From CAYNGH01 sp964396845 (GTDB lineage Bacteria > Vulcanimicrobiota > JAJTBE01 > CAYNGH01), in contig CAYNGH010000006.1 of the NCBI GenBank assembly GCA_964396845.1, positions 1 through 47,173 on the forward strand: a stretch of 47,173 nucleotides of DNA. The letters are read 5' to 3'. The notes beneath the pieces are model-generated. The model saw nothing but the letters and a program-made list of their open reading frames with translations. It ran no database searches and was not told the origin of the DNA. The translations under genes and the position numbers were made by a program. Shown here one piece after another: positions 7,633 to 16,749 of this stretch (positions are counted from its first letter, which is position 1; every line of letters starts with the position of its first letter).

Positions 7633-8439
7633 TTATTCTCCGGGAGATGGCTTCTTCTCCTGCAGGTTCATCCTCCGGGCAAAAAGCGCAGCCCCTATTG
7701 CGCCGTTAAGTTGTGGATGGGGATGAACCAAAAGTTGCCCCGGCAGGACCTGCTCCAGAGCATGGATGATTCCGGGGTTTTTTGCAACACCACCGGTAAT
7801 TACAAAGGGAGCTTCTCCCCTCAGCCCCCGCACCATGGAGGAAACCCGCCGGGCAATGGACAGAAACACCCCCGCGGCGATCTCATCCACAGGGGTACTC
7901 TGGGAGATGAGGGATACGATTTCCGATTCAATAAAGACAGTACAGGTGCTGGTGATGGAAGCCCTCCGGGAAGCCCCCACCGCCATTTCTGCCATCTTCT
8001 GGATGTCGGTTTCAAGGATCCTGGCCATGACCTCGATGAAACGGCCAGTCCCCGCGGCGCACTTGTCATTCATGGCAAAGTTTTGCACCTTCCCTCGGGA
8101 ATCCACCAGGATCACCTTGGTATCCTGCCCCCCCATGTCGATGACTGTAGAAACACCTGGCAAACAGTGGACAACCCCTAAGGCATGAGCGGTAATCTCG
8201 GTGATGGCCCGGATCGCACCGCTTACCCGACGGCGACCATAGCCGGTGGCAACCATTGGCACCTGGCCGGAAACCCCCCGGTGTAACTGCTCATGACATG
8301 ACCTTATAGTTTCAACCACCGATGCCCCGGTGGGAAGCACCGTTGATTCGATGATATTGCCCTGGGAATCAATGATAACACCGTCGGTGGTGGATGATCC
8401 CACATCGATTCCTCCGCTGTATGATGGCATTATGGCCAT
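7633..8439 (-). CDS. 2-hydroxyacyl-CoA dehydratase activator-type ATPase (HgdC/BadF/BadG family)
   Basis: 268 residues with the ASKHA-fold ATPase pattern GGIDVGSSTTDGVIID, IDMGGQDTKVI and FVITGGVAKNPGI. The family uses ATP to push an electron from a [4Fe-4S] cluster held between two subunits into a partner dehydratase or reductase. The cluster cysteines are present as KCAAGTGRF (Cys 127) and STCTVF (Cys 166), the same numbering as I recall for Acidaminococcus HgdC. No dehydratase subunit (HgdA/HgdB) is in the window; the gene instead sits 56 nt after a UPF0210 gene. The partner enzyme is therefore unknown. Start ATG 8439 has AAAGG 8 nt upstream. Confidence 0.88.
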   Translation of the reverse strand: MAIMPSYSGGIDVGSSTTDGVIIDSQGNIIESTVLPTGASVVETIRSCHEQLHRGVSGQVPMVATGYGRRRVSGAIRAITEITAHALGVVHCLPGVSTVIDMGGQDTKVILVDSRGKVQNFAMNDKCAAGTGRFIEVMARILETDIQKMAEMAVGASRRASITSTCTVFIESEIVSLISQSTPVDEIAAGVFLSIARRVSSMVRGLRGEAPFVITGGVAKNPGIIHALEQVLPGQLLVHPHPQLNGAIGAALFARRMNLQEKKPSPGE

Positions 8440-8495
8440 AAAGTATTCCTTTTTAATTCAGAAGGAGAAGATCAGCAATCTCAAAAGCAAGCTTT

Positions 8496-9824
8496 TTAAT
8501 TTCGCAGGCCCTGGATAGGTGCCGGGATTCGTCCTCCCCGGCGGACAAACTTTGAGGAGCTGAAACGGTGAACAGGCATCACTGGCGCGCTTCCCAAAAG
8601 TCCGCCGTATTCCACCAGATCCCCTTCTTTTTTGCCGGGAATGGGCAGGATTCGAACTGCGGTGGTTTTGTTGTTGATTACCCCGATGGCCATCTCATCG
8701 GCGATGATCCCTGCTATGGTTTCCACGGGGGTATCTCCGGGGATGGCGATCATGTCCAGTCCCACAGAACAGACCGATGTCATGGCTTCTAATTTGTCCA
8801 GATGCAAGGAACCCCGCTGGACTGCCCGGATCATTCCCTGATCTTCGCTGACGGGGATGAAAGCTCCGGAAAGGCCTCCCACATAGGATGAAGCCATGGC
8901 TCCGCCTTTTTTCACTGCATCCACCAGCATTGCCAAAGCTGCGGTGGTGCCGTGGGTTCCGCAGGATTCCAGCCCCATGGCCTCCAGTATGTCTGCCACC
9001 GAATCCCCTTCTGCAGGGGTGGGGGCCAAAGACAGATCCACGATGCCGAATTCATACCCCAGTCGGCGGGAAACTTCCCGGCCCACCAGTTCTCCCATCC
9101 GGGTAATTTTAAAGGCGGTTTTCTTGATGGCCTCGGCAATCTCCCCCAGGCTTGCATCTCCCATCCGGGAAAGGACAGACCGGACAACTCCCGGCCCGGA
9201 AACGCCCACATTGATGGTGATTTCACCTTCTCCGAATCCGTGGAGTGCGCCGGCAATGAAGGGATTGTCCTCGGTGATGTTGGAAAAGACCACTAACTTG
9301 CAGCATCCGATGCCGTCCCGGTCTGCGGTGAGCCGGGCGGCGTCCATGTTTATCCCTGCTCTGGTGGAGGCGAGGCTCACTGATGAGCAGACCCGCTCTG
9401 TCTGGGAGAGGGCCTGGGGAATTGAATCCATCAGAGTCCGATCCCAGGGCTTGACTCCCTTATGGACAAAGGTGGAGAATCCCCCCAGATAATCTATGCC
9501 CACACAGGATGCCGCCTTGTCCAGGTGGTGGGCGATGGGTACAAAGGTGTCGGTCTGACAGCTGGAAGCCACATAGGCTATGGGAGTGACTGCAATCCGG
9601 CGGTTGGCGATGGGCAGGCCGTATTCCTTGGAAACTTCGTTTACCACTTCCACTAATCTTCCGGCTTTGTTGCAGATTTTATCGTAAATCTTCCGCCCTG
9701 TCACCTGACAGTCAGGATGGGCACAGTCCCCCAGGCTTATTCCCATGGTTACAGTGCGGATGTCCAGGTGTTCGTTTTCAATCATTCTGAGGGTTTCAAA
9801 GACCTCGTTGGAAGAAAACCACAT
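8496..9824 (-). CDS. UPF0210 (DUF711) family protein
   Basis: 442 residues, near the usual length (about 450) of UPF0210 proteins. Recognisable blocks include IRTVTMGISLGDCAHPD near the N-terminus, RIAVTPIAYVASS, TRAGINMDAARL, INVGVSGPGVV, DLSLAPTPAEGDSVADILE, GTHGTTAALAMLVDAVKKGG and GLDMIAIPGDTP. The family is distantly related to glycyl-radical folds by structure but has no Gly-radical motif and no known reaction. In many genomes it lies beside a small ACT-domain gene; none is found here. It leads the minus-strand set UPF0210, HgdC-like activator, C39-like protein and PDZ protein. The start ATG has only a weak AAGG site 10 nt away. Confidence 0.85.
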   Translation of the reverse strand: MWFSSNEVFETLRMIENEHLDIRTVTMGISLGDCAHPDCQVTGRKIYDKICNKAGRLVEVVNEVSKEYGLPIANRRIAVTPIAYVASSCQTDTFVPIAHHLDKAASCVGIDYLGGFSTFVHKGVKPWDRTLMDSIPQALSQTERVCSSVSLASTRAGINMDAARLTADRDGIGCCKLVVFSNITEDNPFIAGALHGFGEGEITINVGVSGPGVVRSVLSRMGDASLGEIAEAIKKTAFKITRMGELVGREVSRRLGYEFGIVDLSLAPTPAEGDSVADILEAMGLESCGTHGTTAALAMLVDAVKKGGAMASSYVGGLSGAFIPVSEDQGMIRAVQRGSLHLDKLEAMTSVCSVGLDMIAIPGDTPVETIAGIIADEMAIGVINNKTTAVRILPIPGKKEGDLVEYGGLLGSAPVMPVHRFSSSKFVRRGGRIPAPIQGLRN

Positions 9825-9911
9825 GATATTATTGCCTTTCCTTGAAGTGTATGATTTGCATTAGATGCAGTTTCCCCGGCAGGTGTCATAAACCCTGTCC
9901 CGGTGAAAAAT

Positions 9912-9940
9912 TTGACGAAAGGATACTTGCGGGGTAATGT
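9912..9940 (+). promoter_or_regulatory. Possible promoter for GGDEF gene
   Basis: TTGACG (9912-9917), 17 nt, then TAATGT (9935-9940). The -35 is good and the -10 poor. It is the best candidate between the divergent UPF0210 gene and the GGDEF gene. Confidence 0.25.
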
Positions 9941-9984
9941 CAAAAAGAAAGATGTAAAGAGAATTTTATTGACAGGATTTTTTG

Positions 9985-10914
9985 ATGGCTGAGAAAAAAC
10001 TGCGGCGCCGGGAGCTGGCAGGGCACCACCGGGCCAGAAGACTTCCCCGATGGTCGGTTGTTACTGCCGGTTACCTGCTGGTGGTGATTTTTCTTCTGAT
10101 GGATTTGCAGGAAGGTGTTCAGCTGTCCTTTACGGCTCTTTATCTCATACCTGTGGCAGTTCTCACCTGGTATGCCGGACGATGGCATGGGTTCGCCGGA
10201 GCAGTTCTCTCGGGGGGCTGTTGGACAGTTTCGCAAATGGGGATGCCCATGAACTATTCTCATCCGGGAACCCTCTTTGCCGACGGGATCCTGATTCTGG
10301 CACTGTATATCACCTTCGGACAACTGCTGGCTCGAGTCAGAGAAGCCTCGGATATGGAACAGAAGTTTTCCCGCACTGATTCCCTCACAGGAATTGCCAA
10401 CTCCAGAGCTTTCTTTGAACTGGCGGATCATGAGATTAAAAGAGCCCGTCGATACAAACATCCCCTGACAATTCTTTACATGGACCTGGACAACTTCCAC
10501 GAGATAAACAATACTCGGGGGTTGAAGGAAGCCAACACTCTGCTTTTTACCGTTGCATACAATCTCAACAAGAACATCCGGGAAGTGGATACTCTGGCCC
10601 GTATTGGTGGCGATGAATTTGCCCTGCTCCTGCCCAACACTCCGGCAGAATCCGCCAGGGTGGTTTATGAGCGGATTATGGATAACATACGCCGGATTAT
10701 GAAGGAAAACCAGTGGCCCGTCACCATGAGTATCGGCGTTGCAACCTTTGATGAACCTCCCGTTGATGCCGATGAACTGGTCAGGGCCGGAGATCGGCTG
10801 ATGCAACAGGCCAAAGACCGGGGCGGTGACCAGGTGGCCACTGACACATCGGACAACCCCCCGGATGATAAAAAACCCGATGAGCAGAAATCTCACCGGG
10901 AGGGTGATGAATAA
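9985..10914 (+). CDS. Membrane-bound GGDEF protein (putative diguanylate cyclase)
   Basis: 309 residues from ATG 9985, with AGGA 7 nt upstream. Four hydrophobic segments (about 24-40, 48-66, 69-82, 97-116) form an N-terminal membrane sensor of MASE-like shape. The GGDEF domain follows from DSLTGIANSRAFF. The active-site loop RIGGDEFALLLP is intact (208-212), and REVD at 199-202, five residues before it, is an inhibitory I-site. In the substrate region FHEINNTRGLKEAN the usual ND...GH..GD pattern is altered: N176 replaces Asp, L180 replaces His, and N184 replaces the guanine-contacting Asp. The C-terminus is hydrophilic. It converges with the V-ATPase operon, 3 nt apart. Family sure; product (c-di-GMP or other) less so. 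Confidence 0.85.
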   Translation: MAEKKLRRRELAGHHRARRLPRWSVVTAGYLLVVIFLLMDLQEGVQLSFTALYLIPVAVLTWYAGRWHGFAGAVLSGGCWTVSQMGMPMNYSHPGTLFADGILILALYITFGQLLARVREASDMEQKFSRTDSLTGIANSRAFFELADHEIKRARRYKHPLTILYMDLDNFHEINNTRGLKEANTLLFTVAYNLNKNIREVDTLARIGGDEFALLLPNTPAESARVVYERIMDNIRRIMKENQWPVTMSIGVATFDEPPVDADELVRAGDRLMQQAKDRGGDQVATDTSDNPPDDKKPDEQKSHREGDE

Positions 10915-10917
10915 CTC

Positions 10918-11550
10918 TCAGGAAACCTGCTTTTCCTGGGCTACGATTTCTTTTACCTTCATGAGCATGGTCAGGTTGGATCGTTCTAATTCCCCAAGGC
11001 GCATGGAAATATAAGCGATGGCTTCTTCCAGGTCGGGAATCATGACATATTCCAGGGCATTTACCCGGCGTCGGGTGGTTTCGATCTCTTCCGCCAGGAG
11101 TTGGGCGGATTTTTCCAGGTGAGCCAGCTCCATTAAAAGAGGAACCAGCTCGTCCAGAAGCTGAAGGGAATAGTCCATGTCCCCGGTGGTTTCAGTAAAC
11201 CCGTATGAGAAAGGCTTCCCTTCCCGCTTTAAATTGAAGGTCGGCACTCGAACCCCCATGATGTTTTTTTCTTCTGTTTCCACCTGGACATTATAATCGC
11301 TGAAGGCCAGGGATTCCTTGAGGAATGCGGGGTTGATATAGGCGGTTCCCGCCAGGAAAACCGTCATGGCTCTGTGGAGTTTTTCTTCCACTTCTTCCCT
11401 GGCTTTCTTGGACTGGCGAAGAATCCCCATGAAACGTTGCATCAGTCCGTCCCGCTTTTCTTTTAAAAGCTTGTGGCCCCGGACTGCCATCTTCTGGTTC
11501 TTCTTCTTTTTCTGAAGCTCCATTCGGGTCGCCTTAACCTGTTGGCGCAT
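10918..11550 (-). CDS. ntpD: V-type ATP synthase subunit D
   Basis: 210 residues, the normal length for the central rotor shaft subunit D. The N-terminal helix QQVKATRMELQKKKKNQKMA and the C-terminal helix with RRVNALEYVMIPDLEEAI are the hallmark of the family; the two long helices form the coiled coil that turns inside the A3B3 head. It is the last gene of the nine-gene V-ATPase operon, 30 nt after ntpB. No terminator is visible in the 3-nt space before the converging GGDEF gene. Confidence 0.97.
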   Translation of the reverse strand: MRQQVKATRMELQKKKKNQKMAVRGHKLLKEKRDGLMQRFMGILRQSKKAREEVEEKLHRAMTVFLAGTAYINPAFLKESLAFSDYNVQVETEEKNIMGVRVPTFNLKREGKPFSYGFTETTGDMDYSLQLLDELVPLLMELAHLEKSAQLLAEEIETTRRRVNALEYVMIPDLEEAIAYISMRLGELERSNLTMLMKVKEIVAQEKQVS

Positions 11551-11580
11551 ATTGCATTCTCCTTACCGTGAATACCTGTT

Positions 11581-12957
11581 TTAGTTTTCCCTGGGCATAT
11601 ACTTGTTGATCATGTCATCCTTCAGACGTTTCAGTTCGCCCACAGGCAGGGCGGAAAGGAGTTTCCAGCCGATGGACAGGGTTTCCTCGATATTTCTGTC
11701 CTCGTTTTCTCCCTGGGTGACGAACTCGTCTTCGTAGCGGTCGGCAAAGCCGGCAAACTTGAGGTCTTCTTTGGTCAGGGCCGCCTCTCCCAGAATCGAA
11801 GCCAGCTCTTTGGCTTCCTTGCCCCGGGAATATGCGGCAAAAAGCTGGTTCAAAACCTGGGCATGATCCTCCCGGGTCTTTCCGTCGCCGATTCCCTTGT
11901 CCTTAAGCCGGGAGAGAGAAGGCAGAACATTGATAGGGGGATATATCCCCTTGCGGTGGAGATCCCGGGAAAGAATGGTCTGGCCTTCTGTGATGTAGCC
12001 TGTAAGGTCGGGAATGGGATGGGTTATGTCGTCCTCGGGCATGGTGAGGATGGGAATCTGAGTGATGGATCCTTCCTTGTTTTTGATTCTGCCGGCTCTC
12101 TCGTAAATTGTGGCAAGGTCGGTATATAGATAGCCGGGATAACCCCGCCGGCCGGGGATCTCTTTTCTGGCTGCAGATACTTCCCGTAGGGCTTCGCAGT
12201 AGTTGGTCATATCGGTGAGGATAACCAGCACGTGCATCCCCAGATCAAAGGCCATATACTCCGCCGCAGTCAGTGCCAGCCTCGGAGTTGCCACCCTTTC
12301 CACCGCGGGGTCATTGGCCAGGTTCAAAAACAGAACTGCCCTCTCGATGGCTCCTGTTCTCTTGAAGTCCCGGATGAAGAAATCCGCCTCTTCAAAGGTG
12401 ATTCCCATAGCGGCAAAAACCACTGCAAAAGTTTCTTCCTGGTTTTTAACCGCCGCCTGCCGGGCAATCTGGGCTGCCAGCTTGGAATGGGGAAGCCCCG
12501 CGCCGGAGAAGATGGGCAGTTTCTGGCCCCGCACCAGGGTGTTCATTCCGTCGATGCTGGAAATGCCTGTCTGGATGAAGTCGTCGGGATAATCCCTGGC
12601 AAAGGGATTGATGGGTTCGCCGTTGACGTTCACCATCTTGTCAGGAATGATTTCCGGCCCGCCGTCGATGGGTCGGCCTGCTCCGGAAAAGACCCGTCCC
12701 AGAATATCCTGGGACACGGGCAACTCCATCACCTTACCCAGGAAACGAACCTTGCTCCCCTGAATATCAAGCCCCTGGGCCGATTCAAACAACTGAACCA
12801 GGGCCTTGTCGGTGGATATTTCCAGAACCTTGCCCCGGCGACGTTCGCCGTTGGTCAGCTGAATTTCCACTAACTCTTCATATTTTACATCGGTGATTTT
12901 TTCCACCACAATCAGGGGACCCACCACACCAGTGATGGTCTTGTATTCCTTTATCAT
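11581..12957 (-). CDS. ntpB: V-type ATP synthase subunit B
   Basis: 458 residues, standard length. This is the non-catalytic nucleotide-site subunit of the soluble V1 head. Conserved blocks are YKTITGVVGPLIVVEK at the N-terminus, GRPIDGGPEI, PIFSGAGLPHSKLAAQIARQ (the degenerate P-loop region without GKT, as expected for B), TDMTNYCEALREVSAARKE and PGRRGYPGYLYTDLATIYERAG. It ends 3 nt... upstream of ntpD by a 30-nt gap, and begins only 3 nt after the stop of ntpA, indicating tight coupling. Confidence 0.97.
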   Translation of the reverse strand: MIKEYKTITGVVGPLIVVEKITDVKYEELVEIQLTNGERRRGKVLEISTDKALVQLFESAQGLDIQGSKVRFLGKVMELPVSQDILGRVFSGAGRPIDGGPEIIPDKMVNVNGEPINPFARDYPDDFIQTGISSIDGMNTLVRGQKLPIFSGAGLPHSKLAAQIARQAAVKNQEETFAVVFAAMGITFEEADFFIRDFKRTGAIERAVLFLNLANDPAVERVATPRLALTAAEYMAFDLGMHVLVILTDMTNYCEALREVSAARKEIPGRRGYPGYLYTDLATIYERAGRIKNKEGSITQIPILTMPEDDITHPIPDLTGYITEGQTILSRDLHRKGIYPPINVLPSLSRLKDKGIGDGKTREDHAQVLNQLFAAYSRGKEAKELASILGEAALTKEDLKFAGFADRYEDEFVTQGENEDRNIEETLSIGWKLLSALPVGELKRLKDDMINKYMPREN

Positions 12958-12960
12958 ATC

Positions 12961-14751
12961 TTAAGCCTCCACGGTGTTCTCTTCTTTTGCTTTTTCCACA
13001 AGGGCACTGACCTGATCCTTGAGATCCTTTTCCATCTGTTTAAGCCGGTCTTTTTGATTTTCTGGAATAAACTTGGCCCGGCCAATTTTCTCCCGGATGG
13101 GGATTTCCACCAGTTGATTGATGTCAACCCCGTTTTTGATGGCCCGTTCTCCCTCGTCGTAGAAGGAAAGAACCAGGTGCAGCAACAAATATTGCTTTTC
13201 GATGGATGTATAAGTATCGTCGTTGTCAAAGGCGTTCTGGTGGAGAAAATCCTCCCGGATGGACTTGGCGGTTTCCATCACCAGCCGTTCCCTTTTGGAG
13301 AGAGCTTCAATCCCCACCAGCCGGACGATTTCTTCCAGCTCCGCTTCTTCCTGCAGAATCCGCATGGATTTTCTTCGCAGGGCAGGCCAATCGGAAGATA
13401 CCTCCTCGGCCATGTATTCATCCACAATGTCCGAGTAGAGAGAATAGCTGTTAAGCCAGGATATGGCAGGGAAATGCCGGGCATGGGCCAGTTTATACTC
13501 GAGGCTCCAGAATACCTTCACCACCCGCAGGGTATTCTGGGTCACCGGTTCCGACAAATCTCCCCCGGGAGGACTCACTGCGCCGATAACCGACAGAGCG
13601 CCTTCCCGTTCATCCCGGGATCCCTGGCATACCACCCGGCCCGCCCGCTCATAAAACGATGCGATACGAGTGCCAAGGTATGCCGGGTAGCCTTCCTCGC
13701 CGGGCATCTCCTCCAGACGGCCGGACATCTCCCGGAGAGCCTCCGCCCAGCGGGATGTGGAATCCCCCATGATAGCCACGGAATAGCCCATATCCCGGTA
13801 ATATTCGGCAATGGTGATGCCGGTATAAACCGATGCTTCCCTGGCGGCCACAGGCATGTTGGAGGTGTTGGCGATGAGAACCGTCCGTTTCATCAGGGGT
13901 TCTCCGCTTTTTGGGTCCTTGAGGGATGGAAACTCGATGAGAACGTCGGTCATCTCATTGCCCCGTTCACCGCAACCCACAAAAACTACGATTTCTGCAT
14001 CGGCCCATTTGGCCAGCTGGTGCTGGATGACGGTCTTTCCCGAGCCGAAAGGCCCCGGCACGCAGGCAGTGCCTCCCTTGGCGATGGGAAACAGGGCGTC
14101 AACCACCCTCTGCCCTGTAATCAGGGGCATTTGGGGACGAAGACGCTTTTTGTAGGGCCTGCCAATTCGAACCGGCCAGCGTTGAATCATGTTCACTTCT
14201 TTATCCCCGTCGTCGGTGGTGAGGATGCATATGGTATCTTCAATCTTTTTTCGACCACTCTCGATTTTTTTGACTTTCCCCCTGACACCGGGAGGCACCA
14301 TTATCTTGTGGTTGATGAGGACAGTTTCCTGGACAGTGCCCAGAATATCTCCCTCTTCTACCATATCGCCGGTGTCCACGCTGGGTTTGAATTCCCACAC
14401 CCTTTTGCGGTCAAGGCCCGGTACATCGATTCCCCTGGTGATAAAATCCCCTGCCACTTTCACTATTTGCTCCAGGGGACGCTGGATGCCGTCATAGATG
14501 GACTCGATAAGCCCCGGCCCCAGCTCAACGGTAAGGGGACGTTGGGTTGAATACACCGGCTCTCCCGGCCCCAGTCCTGCAGTGTCCTCGTAAACCTGAA
14601 TATATGAATCGTCACCGTGGATTTCGATAATCTCACCGATCAATTTCATGTCGCTGACCCGGGCGACATCATACATCTTGGCATAGGGAATGCCCCGGGC
14701 CACCACCAGGGGGCCGGCTACTTTTACTATTCGGCCTGTATTTTCTGACAT
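12961..14751 (-). CDS. ntpA: V-type ATP synthase subunit A (catalytic)
   Basis: 596 residues. Catalytic ATPase subunit of V1. The Walker A motif GPFGSGKT is at about 233-240, and the family blocks GRIVKVAGPLVVARG, YPAYLGTRIASFYERAG and SPPGGDLSEPVTQ are clear, as is the non-homologous insert typical of A subunits between about 110 and 200. The start is placed at ATG 14751, since GGAGG lies 5 nt upstream and the protein then begins MSENTGRIVK like its homologues; an upstream in-frame start at 14778 would add nine atypical residues. Lies between ntpG and ntpB. Confidence 0.97.
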   Translation of the reverse strand: MSENTGRIVKVAGPLVVARGIPYAKMYDVARVSDMKLIGEIIEIHGDDSYIQVYEDTAGLGPGEPVYSTQRPLTVELGPGLIESIYDGIQRPLEQIVKVAGDFITRGIDVPGLDRKRVWEFKPSVDTGDMVEEGDILGTVQETVLINHKIMVPPGVRGKVKKIESGRKKIEDTICILTTDDGDKEVNMIQRWPVRIGRPYKKRLRPQMPLITGQRVVDALFPIAKGGTACVPGPFGSGKTVIQHQLAKWADAEIVVFVGCGERGNEMTDVLIEFPSLKDPKSGEPLMKRTVLIANTSNMPVAAREASVYTGITIAEYYRDMGYSVAIMGDSTSRWAEALREMSGRLEEMPGEEGYPAYLGTRIASFYERAGRVVCQGSRDEREGALSVIGAVSPPGGDLSEPVTQNTLRVVKVFWSLEYKLAHARHFPAISWLNSYSLYSDIVDEYMAEEVSSDWPALRRKSMRILQEEAELEEIVRLVGIEALSKRERLVMETAKSIREDFLHQNAFDNDDTYTSIEKQYLLLHLVLSFYDEGERAIKNGVDINQLVEIPIREKIGRAKFIPENQKDRLKQMEKDLKDQVSALVEKAKEENTVEA

Positions 14752-14804
14752 TTTATCCTCCATTTGGGTTGTTGACATTTTGTTTTATCACACTCCGCCG
14801 GGTA

Positions 14805-15122
14805 TCAAAGCTTGGAAATGATGTCAGTCCCCGTTGCCCGGATGCTGACTCTTTTCATTCTTTCATATCCCACCTTTTCCATATGCCTGCCCAGGGGCAG
14901 AATTCCGATGGCGGGGAAGGGAGTGCGGTCGTATTCTCCCAGGGCTTCTTCCATCTGTGTCGCCAGGGATTCCGACAGGAAAATAACTGCATACCTGCCC
15001 GAGTTGAATATCTCTCTTAGTTTTTTTTCTGCAACTCCGGGGCTTACCATAAAGGTGTCAAATCCCACCGCCTTGAAAGCCAGGACAGAATCGCTTTCTC
15101 CTAATACTGCCAGTTTATACAT
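14805..15122 (-). CDS. ntpG: V-type ATP synthase subunit F
   Basis: 105 residues from ATG 15122, with AAAGGG 8 nt upstream. Subunit F (called NtpG in Enterococcus hirae) is the small Rossmann-like stalk subunit that binds subunit D. The family opening YKLAVLGESDSVLAFKAVGFD and the central strand YAVIFLSESLA are present. The start codon lies inside the end of ntpC (8-nt overlap), as is common for this pair. A longer version beginning at 15146 is in frame but lacks support. Confidence 0.93.
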   Translation of the reverse strand: MYKLAVLGESDSVLAFKAVGFDTFMVSPGVAEKKLREIFNSGRYAVIFLSESLATQMEEALGEYDRTPFPAIGILPLGRHMEKVGYERMKRVSIRATGTDIISKL

Positions 15123-16128
15123 AGGACAGATCCCTTTCAGTGCCAAACTCCATGGAGTTGGTTATATGGATAAAAAACTTTTTCAATAAATTCAGTTCAT
15201 GTTCTTTGGCCAGCAGATAACCGATAAAGGGCTTGATGGAAAAAATCACATTCCGGACATCACCCAGCAAGGAAATGATATAGTTGCGGATGGATGTTTC
15301 CAGATCAGAATAAGAACTGGTCTTTTCCAGGGCTGTCAGGCCGTCGGTTATGACCTTGCGGTAAAGATAAAGGTCGGGGCATGCCACCAGGGAATCCAAA
15401 CTCTCGCCCATAAGACCCTCCAGCACATCGCCGTCGATATATCCTCCCTCCAACAGGAAGCTCTCCAGGGGAAGCCCGGTTTTTTTGCACCGGATAAATA
15501 TGATGATGTTCTTCAAATCAATCTGCTGGCGGACAAAATCCAGAAAGAAGCTGTCGCCCTGATCCTCTGAAACAGAAAGAAGCTCCCGGTAATATTCCCG
15601 ATCCAGAGTGGAATCGATAAGGCGCAGTTCCTGGTTGGCCTTCATACGGCTTTCCATCACCTCGAACATATCAAAATCGATGGAAAGGGGTATCTCGTCA
15701 TATTTGCCTGCAGTAAACAAAGACACCATCTCCTCCGGAGGGATTGTTCCCATGGGGGAAAGCTCCCTGGAATCCGGCTCCCGTTCAAGGAAATAAGACT
15801 TGAGAAGCATCTTGAGATTGTTGTAATCAAACTTTCGGAAAAACACATCAAAGAAGCCGTGGGTTTCCTCGGGGAGAATCTCGTAAAGCTCCTCCCTGGT
15901 TTTTATGGTTTCCGCTTCCACAATCTGGTTTATGTCCTGGCCGGCTTCCAGGTAATGGCCGTAACTGGTTTCCGACAGCATCCTGTTGAACTCCCGAAAA
16001 CTATCCGCCACCCGGAATTGATCCAGCTGGGATTGGGTAAGAAGCCGGTTTTCCATAATGGCCAAAACTGCATTGGCAAAGGCATACTTTGACGGCTCGC
16101 CGATTACGGGGTAGTCCAGTTCATACAT
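15115..16128 (-). CDS. ntpC: V-type ATP synthase subunit C
   Basis: 337 residues, matching subunit C (the d-type subunit), a funnel-shaped all-helical protein that links the rotor ring to the D/F shaft. Opening text YPVIGEPSKYAFANAVLAIMENRLL and the helical spacing with FDYNNLKMLLKSYFL are family-like. It begins 6 nt after ntpE ends and overlaps the start of ntpG by 8 nt. Sequence conservation in this family is low, so the operon position supports the call. Confidence 0.93.
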   Translation of the reverse strand: MYELDYPVIGEPSKYAFANAVLAIMENRLLTQSQLDQFRVADSFREFNRMLSETSYGHYLEAGQDINQIVEAETIKTREELYEILPEETHGFFDVFFRKFDYNNLKMLLKSYFLEREPDSRELSPMGTIPPEEMVSLFTAGKYDEIPLSIDFDMFEVMESRMKANQELRLIDSTLDREYYRELLSVSEDQGDSFFLDFVRQQIDLKNIIIFIRCKKTGLPLESFLLEGGYIDGDVLEGLMGESLDSLVACPDLYLYRKVITDGLTALEKTSSYSDLETSIRNYIISLLGDVRNVIFSIKPFIGYLLAKEHELNLLKKFFIHITNSMEFGTERDLSYV

Positions 16129-16134
16129 ATTGGA

Positions 16135-16728
16135 TTAACCCTTTCCAAACAAGGTTCCGATGATGTCCATCTCCAGCTCTTCCCTGACGGCGGCAAGAAT
16201 GCTCTGGAAGGTCAGGTCCACCTCAACCCTGTCAGTGATCAGATAAAACCCGTGTTCGAATCCCCGGTTGTTTTCTGTCAGGATGAACTTTCCGGGAGTT
16301 TTCAGACTGCTGTTGATTTTGTCGATGAACTTCTCATCAACAAAATCTTTGTTGGCAAGGCCCACCATCAACCGGGTTTCCTCCCGGGGAGGATGGCAGG
16401 TGAGAATGTTGCGGGCAAAGGTCAGGAAGCGATCCTGGGAAAGCTCCTCAAGATGCCGGTGGGCTTCATCAAAGACCATCCGGAGCATCTCCTGTTTAAC
16501 CGACAGGATCTTGTTCCTGCCCTCCACATTGGCAAGGGTCACAATATTCTGATACCGCTCCTGGGCAAGGCGATCCCCTTCTGCCTCCGCCTGTTTTATC
16601 AGCCGGGACAGATCTTTTTTCGCCCCGTCCAATATTTCCCCAGACTGGGTTTCCGCATGGGTGCGGATTTCCTGGGCTTCTTTCTCGGCATCTCTTATGA
16701 TTTTTGCCTTGAGATCTGATAGTGACAT
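16135..16728 (-). CDS. ntpE: V-type ATP synthase subunit E
   Basis: 197 residues. Peripheral-stalk subunit E: a long N-terminal helix rich in Ala, Glu and Arg (residues about 1-85, SDLKAKIIRDAEKEAQEIRT) and a globular C-terminal domain ending VEVDLTFQSILAAVREELE. It pairs with the subunit G/H-like product of the first gene in the operon to form the stator stalk. A 21-nt gap separates it from ntpK. Confidence 0.94.
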   Translation of the reverse strand: MSLSDLKAKIIRDAEKEAQEIRTHAETQSGEILDGAKKDLSRLIKQAEAEGDRLAQERYQNIVTLANVEGRNKILSVKQEMLRMVFDEAHRHLEELSQDRFLTFARNILTCHPPREETRLMVGLANKDFVDEKFIDKINSSLKTPGKFILTENNRGFEHGFYLITDRVEVDLTFQSILAAVREELEMDIIGTLFGKG

Positions 16729-16749
16729 TAGATAACTCCTCTATCTCCG

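Noticed and set aside
9940..10896. Minus-strand open frame opposite the GGDEF gene
   Set aside because: The plus-strand frame encodes a clear GGDEF domain; the reverse reading has no recognisable domain.
13054..14550. Long plus-strand open frame (498 codons) opposite ntpA
   Set aside because: Antisense shadow of a highly conserved gene; composition is low-information His/Pro/Gly and there is no start signal.
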